From positions 124,001 through 188,000 of the forward strand of contig JAESUZ010000486.1 in NCBI GenBank assembly GCA_017311185.1: a DNA stretch of 64,000 nt, given 5' to 3'. Position numbers and translations under genes: made by a program. Each line of letters starts with the position of its first letter. Position 1 is the stretch's first letter. Source of the DNA: Proteles cristata cristata (lineage: Eukaryota; Chordata; Mammalia; Carnivora; Hyaenidae). A model generated the notes under the pieces. It saw nothing but the letters and a program-made list of their open reading frames with translations, was not told the origin of the DNA and ran no database searches. Below are positions 33,705-43,906 of this stretch, piece after piece.

Positions 33705-34025
33705 AAAAAAAAAAAAAAGTAATCTCGGGGCACCTGAGTGGCTCAGTCAGTTAAATGGCTGACTTTGGCTCAGGTCATGATCTCACAATTGTGAGCTCTG
33801 CCTCAGGCTCTGCTGACAGCTCAGAGCCTGGAGCCTGATTTGGATTCCTTGCCTCCATCTTTCTTTGCTTCTCCCCCACTCACACTCCGTCTCTCTCTCA
33901 AAAGTAAATCAGCATTAAGAAAATTAAAAAAAAAAAAAATCTCTACACCCAGCATGGGGCTCGAACTCATGACCCCGCAATCAAGAGTTAAGTTGCATGT
34001 GAGACTGAGCTAGCCAGGAGTCCTT
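33705..34025 (-). mobile_element. Older CAN SINE split by a younger SINE
   Basis: AAAGTAATCTC at 33717 and AATCTCTACACCCAGCATGG at 33939 are two parts of one reverse copy. Confidence 0.75.
33727..33936 (+). mobile_element. SINEC_Fc-type SINE nested in an older SINE
   Basis: Forward copy with a small deletion around the B box. Confidence 0.88.
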
Positions 34026-34509
34026 CCCTAGAAACATGCTTTTAAAATATCAGTGTTCTTAGATCCCAGGCTAAAAACTCTAGTTTTAGTAGCTTTAATA
34101 ATCACTGATAGTGGGGATGTGACAGGAATCTGCTAATGGAGAGTAGCAACCAGGACAAGTACTTCCCAGCAGAACAGGAGTTAATTTTTTATTCTCAGTT
34201 TGAGGGAAGATCCAAGAAGGAGCATTGGGCCTGGGCCTGGGGACTCCAGGCCTCCTCCCCTAACAGTTAGAATCTCATTAGTGGGGCTTGCCAGGGGTCT
34301 AATGATTCGGAGCAGGGCTGAGTGACTAAAAGGACAGAGGCTGGAGGAAAGGACAGACACTGGTGCAATTAGGGAAGGAAGGGAGGGAGGGAGCTCAGGT
34401 CTCGTTGGCAGGACAGTAAATAATCCAGGCTCTCGGGGTCTGAGGCAGAGACCCAATGAGACAGACCTGCCTCTTCAATGGAAAGAAGCTCTTGGAAGAG
34501 GGCAAGTCC

Positions 34510-34740
34510 CAGGGCTTATCTGGATTTGAAGTCAGGCTCGCTGTGTGACCTTGTGGCTAAATTAATTCAAATTTCTAGACCAGTTTCTCCCATCTTAAAA
34601 TGGAGATGATAGTAGTACCTGCTACATAGGGTTACTGTGGAAATTAAATGAGTTGATGCAGGCAAAGCACTTAGAAGGGTACTCAGCTCTATAAATAACT
34701 TGATCAATATTAGCGGGCATTAATCACTGCAGCTCTTGGC
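34510..34740 (+). mobile_element. MIR
   Basis: CTGTGTGACCTTGTGGCTAA and AAATGGAGATGATAGTAGTA are MIR core and 3' phrases. Confidence 0.8.
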
Positions 34741-35479
34741 ACCTTCTGACATAGTAACTGCTTAGTAAACATTAGATCGTTTCCTCTTGGATGAACACAA
34801 AAATCTCACAGGAAGCATAAGGGAGCTACACAGAGAATTCAAAAACAAGACAGTATATAAGTTCTATAAAAGTCTTTGTGCCCAGAGGCTGCAAGGGTCA
34901 AAAGCAGAATAAAAGATTTCTTGGAAGAGGAATTTGAAGTGCACCTTGAAGAATGACTACAATTTTAAAAAGTGCCAATGAGAAAAGAGGCTTTTTCAGG
35001 TAGGTGACACATTAAGGGCAAATGTACAAAGGCTGGAAAACAGGCTGTGATCAGAAAAAAGAGAATAGTCCCATTTTGTAGGGATGAAAGGATAGAAGCT
35101 TCACAAGTTGATGTCAGGCTTGGACAGCATCTTACATACGGGCACTGCTTTGGGGGATGAATTTGAGAAGTCCGTGGACATTTTCCTTTGATTTTTACTT
35201 ACTGAAAGTTATGCAGGCCAGTGGCATTCCAAACAGCAGATGGTCGTTTGGGACATTTCTTGAATGCAACGATAATCATCCATACAGAGCATGTAATGAG
35301 AGAATGTGTTTAGCAGTCTCGATATCCATTTTAAATTTACCCTTATGTGACTTTATCTTCTCACTCTGCTTAATTGAAGATAGACAGCACGGGTCACACC
35401 GATGAAAGAGGATTAAATTGTCTAAAAGCCGAGATGAAGAACATTTTTCATTCTATTTCCAACACATTACCTGGCCAAG
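34741..35479. other. Unique intergenic DNA
   Basis: Nothing recognised. Confidence 0.5.
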
Positions 35480-35640
35480 ACGTGGGTTTCAGTTCCTCTC
35501 TCACTAGGTGAATCATTAGACGAGTCATCTCTCAGAATTCAGTTTTCTCATCTATAAATGGTAATAACAGTGTCTGCTTTGTTTATCTCATGGGCTTGCA
35601 ATGGGGTTCAAAATGGACAATGTATATGAGGCATGTTATT
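35480..35640 (+). mobile_element. MIR fragment
   Basis: CAGTTTTCTCATCTATAAAT GGTAATAA is the MIR core. Confidence 0.7.
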
Positions 35641-36260
35641 TTTTTACTTTTTTACTTTAAGGACAAAAAATTGCCATTGCCAAATTGTATTTCTTTGGGG
35701 GAAAAGTACACCTCTATCCCCAAACACAACATTTTTGGTATTTGTATTTGTCCACAGCGTGTCTTTTCCTGATATGGAAAAAACTACAGCATTTTTCAAT
35801 GTTGCTATATAGTCTCTGTTACTTTTTAATTATATCGTTTATAAAGTATTTCATTGATTATATATGCCGTAAGTTACCTGTTTTCATTTACGTTAGGATT
35901 TTAATGGTCCTTTAATTCACATGCTTCCATCCACACCTTCTCCGGGTCAGAGCTGTCTGCCTTTGCCATTCTGGCTTGGAAGCCTTCGAGGTCCTGCCCC
36001 CCATGGCCCTCACGGGAGCCTGACTGACTGAATGTACAACCTGGCCCCACCCTATCTGATACAACACAGATACTGCAAAACGCAGCCAGATTGATCCAGT
36101 TGCCTTTCAAATTTGTCTCCTATTCCTACCTTGATCATCATTCTGCCTTTTACCCCCTCCTGGAATATTCATGTGTTCTTTGTGTTTTTCATTTTTTTAC
36201 AAATTGCTGATCAAAGTCCATCCAGCTCAAGTCCCAACTTCTCCAAAAACCTTTCTCCAA

Positions 36261-36480
36261 GGGGCGCCTGGATGGCTCAGTTGGTTGGGCGAGCCACTTT
36301 GACTCAGGTCGTGATCTCATGGTTCATGGGTTCGAGCCCCGTTTCGGGCTCTGTGCTGAGAGCTAGCTCAGAGCCTGGAGCCTGTTTTGGATTCTGTGTC
36401 TCCCTCTCTCTCTGACCCTCCCCTGCCCATGCTGTCTCTCTTTCTCTCTCTCAAAAATAAATAAAACATTAAAAAAAAAA
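36261..36480 (+). mobile_element. SINEC_Fc-type SINE
   Basis: Near-consensus copy with the CTAGCTCAG mark. Confidence 0.92.
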
Positions 36481-38578
36481 TTTCTTCAAGTTCTAGCCTT
36501 CTTGAAGCCTCTGAACTTTTGGATTACTTGCTTAATCACAAAATGACTAATTTTTAACAATTTTATGTGCTTGAGACAACTCCCTATTGTAGTTTTCTTA
36601 ACTCTTCTTTTGTATTTTTATAGCATCTAACATGATACTGAATGAATCATTTTTAATTCCCACGCTGTTCCCAGCCTTGTGCTAAGGATGCCAAACATGA
36701 AAAATAAGTATGCTCTGAGTTACTGTAATCACTTACAGGGCATCAAAAAAAAAAAAAAAAAAAAAAAGGTGGCCTCTTTTATCTTATTTCTCCAAAGCCA
36801 GAAACAAGCAAACAAAAAAAATCTCTCGTTTTCCTATGTATACATATGCTTTCTGAGCCCACTGGTTCAAAAACAGGTCATTCAGTACAGTGGCTCACAT
36901 GAAATGTGAGCATTGCTTATACCAGCAGAAAACTGAAGGCAATCGAAAGCTCCAATAAACAGACTGGCTAAATAAGCTCTGAGACAAAGGGTTATATAAC
37001 TGCTAGAAAATGAGGAAGCTTTATACGTACTGATACAGAATATTGAAGATACAATTTACAAGACATCCAAGTCTATTTCTGTGGACAAAGTAAAAGGCTC
37101 AGAACACTTTGTTATTGTAATGCTACAATTACTCTATGCGTATGCTTACATTAGTTCTGGAAAGATCTAAGAACTTGTTGACATTGACCAGTTGCTTTTA
37201 CGGAGGTAAACAGGAGGCCTGGGGTTGGGGGGTAGGGAGACAGCCTTCACTGTATAACCTCTTGATTTTTGAACTATGCTACTGTATCATCTATTTCTTA
37301 AAATACAAAATTAAAAGATACCACTAAAAATATTTGAGGCTGTGAAAATTTTTAGTCATGTTTCATCATTTATCATTTTAAGATTTACGAGACAGCTGTG
37401 GTTTGACATTTCTAAATTTAACTCCTTTTACTTTTAACCCAATTTTTAATCATTAGTTTTTATCAATATTTTGCATTTTGGCTGAGCTCAATCCCTTTAA
37501 CATACCAATGACTGTGAGTGATTTGCAGCTACTTTTCACTAGTTGCTACATCTCGATCTTTCCATAGCAACATTTCCATAATCCCCAGGCTCTGGTTCTC
37601 CAGAAAACGAAGTGCACCGCCCTCTGGTGGCTCTCGGGATACTGACAAGTGCGAAATTTCTCAGGATGGTGCATCGTGAAGGTGGTAGTCATCAATATAT
37701 CAAAGTACCGATGAAATACACTTTCTTTTGAATGTAAACAATTTCCCACATGTATAGTGATCTCCCATATAAAGAAAATCAGATTGAGAGGAAAATCAAT
37801 TGGCAATTGTCCCAAATGTGCCAAATTGCCAGTTACACTGTCTGGTTTAGCTAGGAAAATTCTGACCTCAAGTCATTTCATCTCTGGTCTATGGGGGCCA
37901 CAAAATTAAGACTTCCAGATGTCAGTAATTACTAAACTCTTTCATAAAGACTACTGTAAACAAACAAAAAAGGCAAATGTTACATAAATTCCAAACTATG
38001 ATGCAGTTGCTTCTAGTATTTGGCAATGCTTGACTTAGAGCTACTGCCTTCACCTCCGTGCTTACCTCCAGCATGACGTCAGTTATCAAAGTCCCTTCAC
38101 CCAATAGGTTCTCAGTTTTCCAAATCCAAGTAAAATGTGCCACCTGGTCCCCACCTCTGCACCCAGGCTGGGCTTGTGAACCACAGCCTGAGAATTAGTT
38201 ACCTAACGCCCTTCCCAAGACAGAATGCTACTCAATAATCATATTGCCAAAAACACTTACAAGCTCTCCCTTAACAGTAAATGAGGTGTTATTTTCAGCT
38301 TGCAACATCTGCCTTGACAAATGCTTGTAATTTGTCACAAATTTTGGGAACCCTTTATTTTTCTCCTCTGGGTTAGGTGTCCTTGAGTAACAAAGCACAT
38401 CCCATCTCGTATTACATTTGCTTTCAAGCGGAATTTGTTAACTGTATGAAGTTTCAGTCTCAAGTAACCCCCAACTTGAAGATCCTAGGTGACAACAAAT
38501 TACAGTAAAACCTTGGGCCACAAGTAACTTGTTCTGCAAGAGGAGCAAACATTTCTCATGAATTAAAAACATTTTTCT
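36481..38578. other. Repeat-poor intergenic DNA with the CTCF motif
   Basis: 2.1 kb of unique sequence. A poly(A) run lies at about 36747-36767 and the CTCF site at 37617. No coding signal. Confidence 0.5.
37617..37630 (-). promoter_or_regulatory. Canonical CTCF-binding motif
   Basis: Read on the - strand the sequence is CCACCAGAGGGCGG followed by TGC, which matches the CTCF core consensus at every strong position. It lies in unique DNA between the GPR1 3' end and the EEF1B2 3' end, and no SINE is nearby. An insulator role is inferred. Confidence 0.7.
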
Positions 38579-38735
38579 ATTAATGTTTATTTTTGAGAGA
38601 AAGAGAGAGAGGGAGAGAGAACCCAAAGCAGGCCCCAGGCTCTGAGCTGTCAGCACAGAGCCCGATGTGGGGCTCGAACCCATGGACCGTGAGCTGAAGT
38701 TGGATGCTTAACCAACTGAGCCACCTAGGTGCCCC
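38579..38735 (-). mobile_element. SINEC_Fc-type SINE, internally deleted
   Basis: Part of the tRNA region (ATCATGACCTGAG) is missing. Confidence 0.88.
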
Positions 38736-39150
38736 TGCAGGTCTCATAAATTTTAATTTGATAAACAAGCAAGGCCTTGCAATACCAGTGGTACATGATA
38801 CCTAATGCCAAATCAAAACTGAGCCAATGATTCTCCTCTTTCTTGCCGCGGGAATTATGGGTGATTGTCTCACATGCTCAGATGCCAGTCTCAGGCTGCG
38901 GTGTTTGGCAGAAGTCCATGATTTTCCAGAATGTTGGAATGTGCCCATAACCAGCACTAGTGTATTTTTTTTTAAATCACTTCAAAGCACCTATGGACAG
39001 TCTTTTGTTTTTCTATACAACAGTAAACTTAGGAATGCCTTGCTTCATTCTAGGTCAGGCTGCCTGCACATATAGACCTTTTCCTCTGCTGCTTTATTGC
39101 CAGTTACACTAAATACAGTATATGACAAGAGTTAATGCTGTACTATAGTC
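38736..39150. other. Unique intergenic DNA
   Basis: No recognised features. Confidence 0.5.
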
Positions 39151-39316
39151 ATGGCACCCGGATGGCTCAGTGGGTTAAGCATCTGACTCTTGATTTCAGC
39201 TCAGGCCATGATCTCCTAGTTCGTGAGTTCAAGTCCCCCACTGGGCTCCATGCTAACAGTCGGGAACCTGCTTGGGATTCTCCCTCTACTCCATTCAAAA
39301 TAAAAAAATAAAATAC
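39151..39316 (+). mobile_element. SINEC_Fc-type SINE, shortened
   Basis: The TC-rich tract is reduced to CTCCCTCTACTCC. Confidence 0.85.
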
Positions 39317-39829
39317 CGTTGTCAACATTCATTAGTGATAGATAGTGAAAGTCGTCCTATATAATAGCCCTCTTCTCTCATCTCCTTCACACCAGTCATG
39401 AGTTTTCAAAGGTTAAGTGCAGGTTTATTTTTCTTCAGATTTTGTACTTTATTAGTTTTGTAAACATTTTCACATGAATATTTTTGGGTTGACGAATCAT
39501 CTGAGTTTCCAGTACTTCTTATGGGGAAATTCACTTTGATACACAAGCACTTTGGGTCATAAGCATGTTTCCAGAACGAATTATGCTCACAAACCAAGGT
39601 TTTACTATACTTCTAGTCATTTAAGTCATTGGTCCATCTCAACACTTAATTTCCTTTTCCCCAATGTTTCATTAAGTATTCCAGCAAACATTAAGATACT
39701 CCCAACATCCTCACTGAGCAAAACCAGCCTAGGTATTAACTTTGTTAACTCCCTGCAAAAAACCCCAAGGACTGAACCATTATAAACCTGCAACGGTAAA
39801 AATCTAGTCAAAAATTTATCACTTTCTGT
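39317..39829. other. Unique intergenic DNA
   Basis: No recognised features. Confidence 0.5.
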
Positions 39830-40157
39830 TTTAGAGAGAGCACCTGCACACATGCCCAAGCAGGGCAAAGGAGCAGAAAATCTTTATTCACATTCATTTT
39901 TGAGAGAGAGCACATGTAAGCAGGGGAGGCGCAGAAAGAGGAAGGCAGAGGATCCAAAGGAGGTTCTATTCGGAGAGCAGAGAGCCCTATGCGGGGCTCA
40001 GGAACATGAGTTCATGACCTGAGCTGAAGTCAAACCCTTAACCAGTGAGCCACCCAGAGAATCTTAAGCAGGCTCCATGCTCTAACCCACAACCTTGGGA
40101 TCACAACCTGAGCGGAAAATGTTGGGCACTCACCCACCTAAGCCACCCAGGGACCCC
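39830..40157 (-). mobile_element. Composite of two reverse SINEs
   Basis: Two GAGCCACCCAG / AGCCACCCAGG head ends (near 40050 and 40150) share one region, so one copy is inserted in another. Confidence 0.75.
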
Positions 40158-40165
40158 TAGTCAAA

Positions 40166-40366
40166 TTTATTTATTTGAGAGACAGAGAAAGGCAGCGTGA
40201 GCAAGGGAGCATCAGAGAGAGGGAGACACAGAATCAAAAACAGGCTCCAGGCTCTGAGCTAGTTGTCAGCACAGAGTCCGATGCGGGGCTCAAACCCACA
40301 AACTGTGAGATCATGACCTGAGCAGAAGTCGGACGCCCAACTGACTGAGCCACCCAGGCGCCCCCC
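40166..40366 (-). mobile_element. SINEC_Fc-type SINE with target duplication
   Basis: AGTCAAATTT flanks both ends. It is the last SINE before EEF1B2. Confidence 0.9.
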
Positions 40367-40677
40367 CAGTCAAATTTCTTAATCCAAAATTTCCACAAGT
40401 TGATAGGATTTCTTTTGAAAGCAAAGCAAATATGAAACTTGCAATAATATGGTAAAAGCGGTACCCTCATGCACGCACTGGGTACAGAAACTATACTAGG
40501 ATTGAATCCATTTTGACTAATTTGGCTAAGTATCTAACAATGCTGACCCAGTTATATTATTTTTGAATTATACATCTATTGGATTTCTTCCCTCAAAATG
40601 GAAACAATATAAAACCCACCCCATGTAAGAGTCAAGACCCACGTAAGAGTCAAGAGTCAACGGTTGTCTTTCAAGCT

Positions 40678-40683
40678 TTTATT
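40678..40683 (-). terminator. EEF1B2: EEF1B2 poly(A) signal
   Basis: AATAAA on the - strand, 26 bases after the stop codon. The 3'UTR is therefore only about 50 bases. Confidence 0.85.
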
Positions 40684-40708
40684 CAAGGGCGATTATCTAC
40701 GACGTGTC

Positions 40709-40863
40709 TTAGATCTTATTAAAAGCAGCCACGTCCATTGACTGCACATAGTCCTCAAAAGCAGTGATCCGCTCCTCCAGCATATCTGTTCCGACTTTGT
40801 CATCTTCCACTACACACTGTATTTGAAGTTTTTTAATTCCATACCCCACTGGAACTAGTTTAG
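40709..40863 (-). CDS. EEF1B2: EEF1B2 coding exon 6 and stop
   Basis: It encodes the C-terminus ([15 protein letters not shown] through MDVAAFNKI) and the stop codon TAA at 40711-40709. Intron 5 upstream is only 108 bases long. An uninterrupted frame crosses that intron, but splicing restores the family sequence exactly. Confidence 0.95.
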
Positions 40864-40971
40864 CTGAAAAGAACATGAGGAAAAAAACCTTAGAAAAGGA
40901 CTGTTCGTTGACAAAGGTTGTAATTATGAAAACACTAAAGGCAATTTTCAAAAAGTGAAGACTGAACTCAC

Positions 40972-41097
40972 AAGAGCCCCAGACCAAGCCGTCTGCCTGA
41001 ATGCTTCGGACACACTCCTCGAGTTTTGCCATATCTGTCTCGTCGTCCCAGGGTTTCACATCTAGTAAGATGGAAGACTTGGCAACAAGGGCAGGTT
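40972..41097 (-). CDS. EEF1B2: EEF1B2 coding exon 5
   Basis: It encodes the start of the nucleotide-exchange domain ([20 protein letters not shown] through LVWGS). The acceptor is CTTTTTAG and the donor is TCTTGTGAGT. Confidence 0.95.
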
Positions 41098-41229
41098 CTA
41101 AAAAGGGTACAAAAAGCATTATTCAGGCACTCAATTATGCGAGCTTTTTCATTTCAGTAAAGACATTTTAAAAATCGTTATCTGTTTTCCAATGGGTCAT
41201 CTCCTCAGCCAAACAAAACTACAGAATTC

Positions 41230-41363
41230 GTCTGTTTGTCACTCACATGACCACTTTCTGTCGTGCTAAGAAAGAGGTATTTAAGAGGTGTGACAGTTTC
41301 TTTCCCACAGAGGAATGCTACACCTGCCACCATAAGAGCAGCTGCAGACCAGTAGCTGTGGAA
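41230..41363 (-). ncRNA. SNORA41: SNORA41, H/ACA box snoRNA in EEF1B2 intron 4
   Basis: Two hairpins separated by an H box and ending in an ACA box can be read on the - strand. Hairpin 1 closes with CCACAG/CTGTGG. The H box is AAAGAA (41303-41298). Hairpin 2 closes with TGTCAC/GTGACA and has an apical CTTTCT/AGAAAG stem. ACA (41235-41233) is followed by three bases. The length of 134 and the position in EEF1B2 fit the known SNORA41, which should guide pseudouridylation of rRNA. I did not verify the target pockets. Confidence 0.85.
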
Positions 41364-41504
41364 GTTTTATGAAGAGCCACTTACATGTGCTCTAAAATAC
41401 CGACCTATTCAACAAACGTGGAGGAAATTACTTTGGAGATCAAGCTTCAAATAAAATCACTCATATTATGAAATTAAAGCAGCACAAACTATGAAATGAC
41501 CTAC

Positions 41505-41571
41505 TTTTGGCTTTCTTGGACTCATACTGTGCCAGGCGTTCCTCTCTGAGCCGCTTTGCTTCTTCACTTTC
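41505..41571 (-). CDS. EEF1B2: EEF1B2 coding exon 4
   Basis: It covers residue 111 to the first base of codon 133 (ESEEAKRLREERLAQYESKKAK), a highly charged helical stretch. The acceptor is TTTACAG and the donor is AAAAGTAGGT. Confidence 0.94.
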
Positions 41572-41653
41572 CTGTAAAGAAAAATTAAATATATTTCACA
41601 AAGCTGGTTGCTCCTCAGCTTAAAAGCTAGGGACCATCACAACAAAGACCAGT

Positions 41654-41724
41654 CTCATCAGAAAAAAGCAAATCCATCACGAGCTCAGCCGAAAGATGGT
41701 GATTTGGTTTTATTCATCACATAA
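41654..41724 (-). ncRNA. SNORD51: SNORD51, C/D box snoRNA in EEF1B2 intron 3
   Basis: All four boxes are visible on the - strand: C box GTGATGA (41720-41714), D' box CTGA (41688-41685), C' box TGATGGA (41679-41673) and D box CTGA (41661-41658). A short terminal stem, CTTA with TGAG, brackets C and D. The 14 bases immediately upstream of D' are the complement of CCGAAAGATGGTGA, a segment I recall from 28S rRNA. The fifth base from D' pairs with an A, matching the known U51 target A1511. The RNA ends about 80 bases before the 3' splice site, the usual spacing for intron-encoded C/D snoRNAs. Confidence 0.92.
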
Positions 41725-41842
41725 GCAGTGAGACTTTTTAAAAGTCGGGTAACAAAGTAGTGAAACCAGAATTCAAATCCAGGCAATTTCACCAGAGCCT
41801 ATGATTAAGCTCACCAATACACATGTTAATAATTTGTCATAC

Positions 41843-41969
41843 CTCCTCGTCATCAGATCCAAAAAGATCGATGTCATCATCATCTTTACTATCTGCAGCT
41901 CCACTTCCCGTGGTATCTTCCACATTAGCAGGGCCATACTTGCCCAAAGCTTTCTTCACTCCTGGGAGG
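41843..41969 (-). CDS. EEF1B2: EEF1B2 coding exon 3
   Basis: It covers residues 68-110 ([14 protein letters not shown] through GSDDEE) and includes the acidic linker. The acceptor follows a run of pyrimidines ending CCCCCAAG. The donor is GAGGTATGA, in phase 0. Confidence 0.95.
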
Positions 41970-42609
41970 CTTGGGGGGGAAAAAAAAATTTACGTTCAAC
42001 CACTATTAGGTCGGTATGACGTTCGTTTTCAGGCAAAACACCAGAACTTGTTTCCATCCGCAGTTATCAATAGACCCCTTTTGCACCAAGAATTTACCCC
42101 TAACCATTCCCAGGTAAATATTTTTGAACGTTTTAACTCCTCACCCAACAGACATTAGTAGCATGTGAGACGTTATTACATTCAATACTCACTATGATTT
42201 ACTCTTTCAGTACGAATATCTGAGATCTCATTAAGTACGCTCACTTCCATTCTTAGTGAACTGGAGTCCACTTCCCCAAACTTGCACCCCTGTTGGCAGT
42301 TTCAGAAGAATGGCCAAGTACTCAATGAATGAGCCACCCTCTCTCTCACCCCAGAGGGGGGCCCCCCAGGTCGGGCTCGAGGCACACTGTCTGGGCAGTG
42401 TGGGGAAAAGTTGAATGGCTGTTGTCCATGTTCTACCTGTTGTGTGAAAAAACGGAGGGCTTCAGTCTCTTGGCCTTCTCCAGTCACAAAGATACTTAGC
42501 TCACGACATCCCAACCGAACTAGTCTGGGTCCAATTCTGTCACGTGGAAATCCGGAGTCCAAGCTTAGAAAGCATTCTGCTCTTCAGATAAATACAAAGA
42601 TAAGCTTAC

Positions 42610-42732
42610 CTGGCCTTTTCCTTTTCGTAAGACTTGATGTGATTGTACCAACGTAGGGCATGATACAAGTCGGCAGGTGGGGGGCCAGAGACTGCTTCAA
42701 ATACTGCCACATCCGCCTGGGACGGCACGTAC
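42610..42732 (-). CDS. EEF1B2: EEF1B2 coding exon 2
   Basis: It runs from the rest of codon 27 to two bases of codon 68 ([12 protein letters not shown] through YEKEKA). The acceptor is CGGCAG and the donor is CAGGTAAGC. Human has Cys where this sequence has Tyr in DLYHALRW. Confidence 0.95.
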
Positions 42733-43163
42733 CTGCCGAGAACACAAAAGTAATTACACACGCCTGTAAAAAAAAACCGCAAACGCTGGGAAATCCATGA
42801 CAAACTCCACTCCCGTCAAACCCGTATTGCTGGGAACTGGCCCATTAGCTACCAGACAACCTGAGCTGACTCAGTTTCTCAGTAAACTCCTTAAACTCAA
42901 GGACCACGTGCTTGGTCCTGCGCCCTATCCTGAGAAGTCCCTGCTTGCTTTGTGGACCTCGGATTGTAACCTCTGACCGAGACCTACAGGCTCACATTCA
43001 CCAACCGAGTAAAGATGAGTAACAACCCGACCGAATCCCGCCAGGGGAAAGAAAGCACAGGTTTAACCCTTCACCCTCGCAGTCCCGCTGTCTTTCCCCC
43101 GGCGGCCGCAGAAGCCGCGCCACGTGGCCCGACCGCGGGTGCCGGGCCCCAGCCGGTCCTCAC

Positions 43164-43243
43164 CCCTCGATGTAGCTCTTGTCCGCCAGGTAGTCGTTGA
43201 GCACCTGGAGGCCGGCGGGGGTTTTCAGGTCTCCAAAGCCCAT
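43164..43243 (-). CDS. EEF1B2: EEF1B2 coding exon 1
   Basis: It encodes residues 1-26 plus two bases of codon 27 ([12 protein letters not shown] through SYIE). The ATG lies in a strong context (GCC ATG G). The donor is GGGTGAGG, giving a phase-2 intron of 431 bases. The exon is GC-rich and sits inside the CpG island. Confidence 0.95.
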
Positions 43244-43351
43244 GGCGTGAACTGATCCGGAAGCCGGGCAGCAGCGGAGGAAAACACGAGCGCAGGGTAT
43301 ACGTCCCTTGCGCTCTGAGGGAAAAGGGGCCGCGAAAGGCCGGAAAATGCC

Positions 43352-43358
43352 TTATATA
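43352..43358 (-). promoter_or_regulatory. EEF1B2: EEF1B2 TATA box with downstream TOP start
   Basis: TATATAA on the - strand lies about 32 bases upstream of the pyrimidine run CCCCTTTTCCCTC (about 43329-43317). Initiation at a C in that run, near 43326, would make a 5'-terminal oligopyrimidine mRNA, as expected for a translation factor under mTOR control. The exact start site is inferred. Confidence 0.7.
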
Positions 43359-43809
43359 GAGACGTAGGCGTTTCCCTCTGCCGCACGGGGCCGAAGGTTA
43401 AAGGTCAAAGTACGTTAATATCTTCATTCCTCAATGTAAAGCTCGATGGCTCTGAATTGAACAGCCCATAAATTATTCGCTGGCCTTTGTGTTTAGAAAT
43501 AAGTTAATACAAAAGGATGTTTCTTAAATTAGTACAGCCACGGCCCCGGAAGACTAAAGGAACCGCCCCTTGAGGCGCCGGAGATGACCGAAGACGCTCG
43601 GCCTCAGGCACCTGACTACTTCCGGCGGAACTGCGGTTCCAAACTGTATCCCCTCCGGCTCCCGCCCCTTCGAAACTGCTCGCCCTTCGCCCCGCCTCTT
43701 GGCCAGCTGACGGAAATTGCCGAACTCAAGCCGAGCGGGAGACTGTCGAATCTGGGGTTTCTAGTCCCTCCTGGCTTCCCGTTCTCCGGGCCCGGCGGGC
43801 GAGGTTAGC

Positions 43810-43906
43810 CGAGGCCGCCATATTGAATAAGCAATCCGGTCTCTTTGAGGGGGTTGGTGCGGTGCAGACAGTTCTGCAGAGCGGCTTCGGCGGCTCCAGG
43901 GGGAAG
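43810..43906 (+). other. NDUFS1: NDUFS1 exon 1 (non-coding)
   Basis: A donor, GGGAAG followed by GTGAGG, at 43907 ends a GC-rich leader that contains no ATG. The 5' end is inferred from the YY1-type site. Intron 1 is about 4.1 kb. Confidence 0.65.
43815..43825 (+). promoter_or_regulatory. NDUFS1: YY1-type element at the NDUFS1 start
   Basis: CCGCCATATTG is the reverse of the AANATGGCGGC initiator-like motif found at the starts of many mitochondrial and ribosomal genes. It places the NDUFS1 transcription start near 43810. Confidence 0.6.

Larger units (their letters stand above)
40660..43326 (-). other. EEF1B2: EEF1B2 gene (transcript span)
   Basis: This compact gene encodes eukaryotic elongation factor 1B, the beta-2/alpha subunit of 225 residues. 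It is the guanine-nucleotide-exchange subunit that recycles eEF1A-GDP to eEF1A-GTP during translation elongation. Six coding exons join without a break: 43243-43164, 42732-42610, 41969-41843, 41571-41505, 41097-40972 and 40863-40709, totalling 678 bases with stop. All introns are GT-AG. The protein has an N-terminal GST-C-like region (about residues 1-90), an acidic linker with [14 protein letters not shown] (about 97-110) that includes the casein-kinase-2-type serine, and the C-terminal exchange domain ending in KI. A poly(A) signal, AATAAA, is at 40683-40678 on the - strand. The promoter has a TATA box and a pyrimidine-rich start, as expected of a TOP mRNA. Introns 3 and 4 host snoRNAs. Transcription converges with GPR1 and diverges from NDUFS1. 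Confidence 0.96.

Noticed and set aside
40709..41119. A continuous 136-codon frame on the - strand that looks like a small gene
   Set aside because: It is EEF1B2 exons 5 and 6 plus read-through of the 108-base intron 5; the middle part does not match the family.
42302..42562. A possible third snoRNA or coding segment in EEF1B2 intron 2
   Set aside because: I could not find paired C/D or H/ACA boxes, and the 86-codon frame matches nothing.
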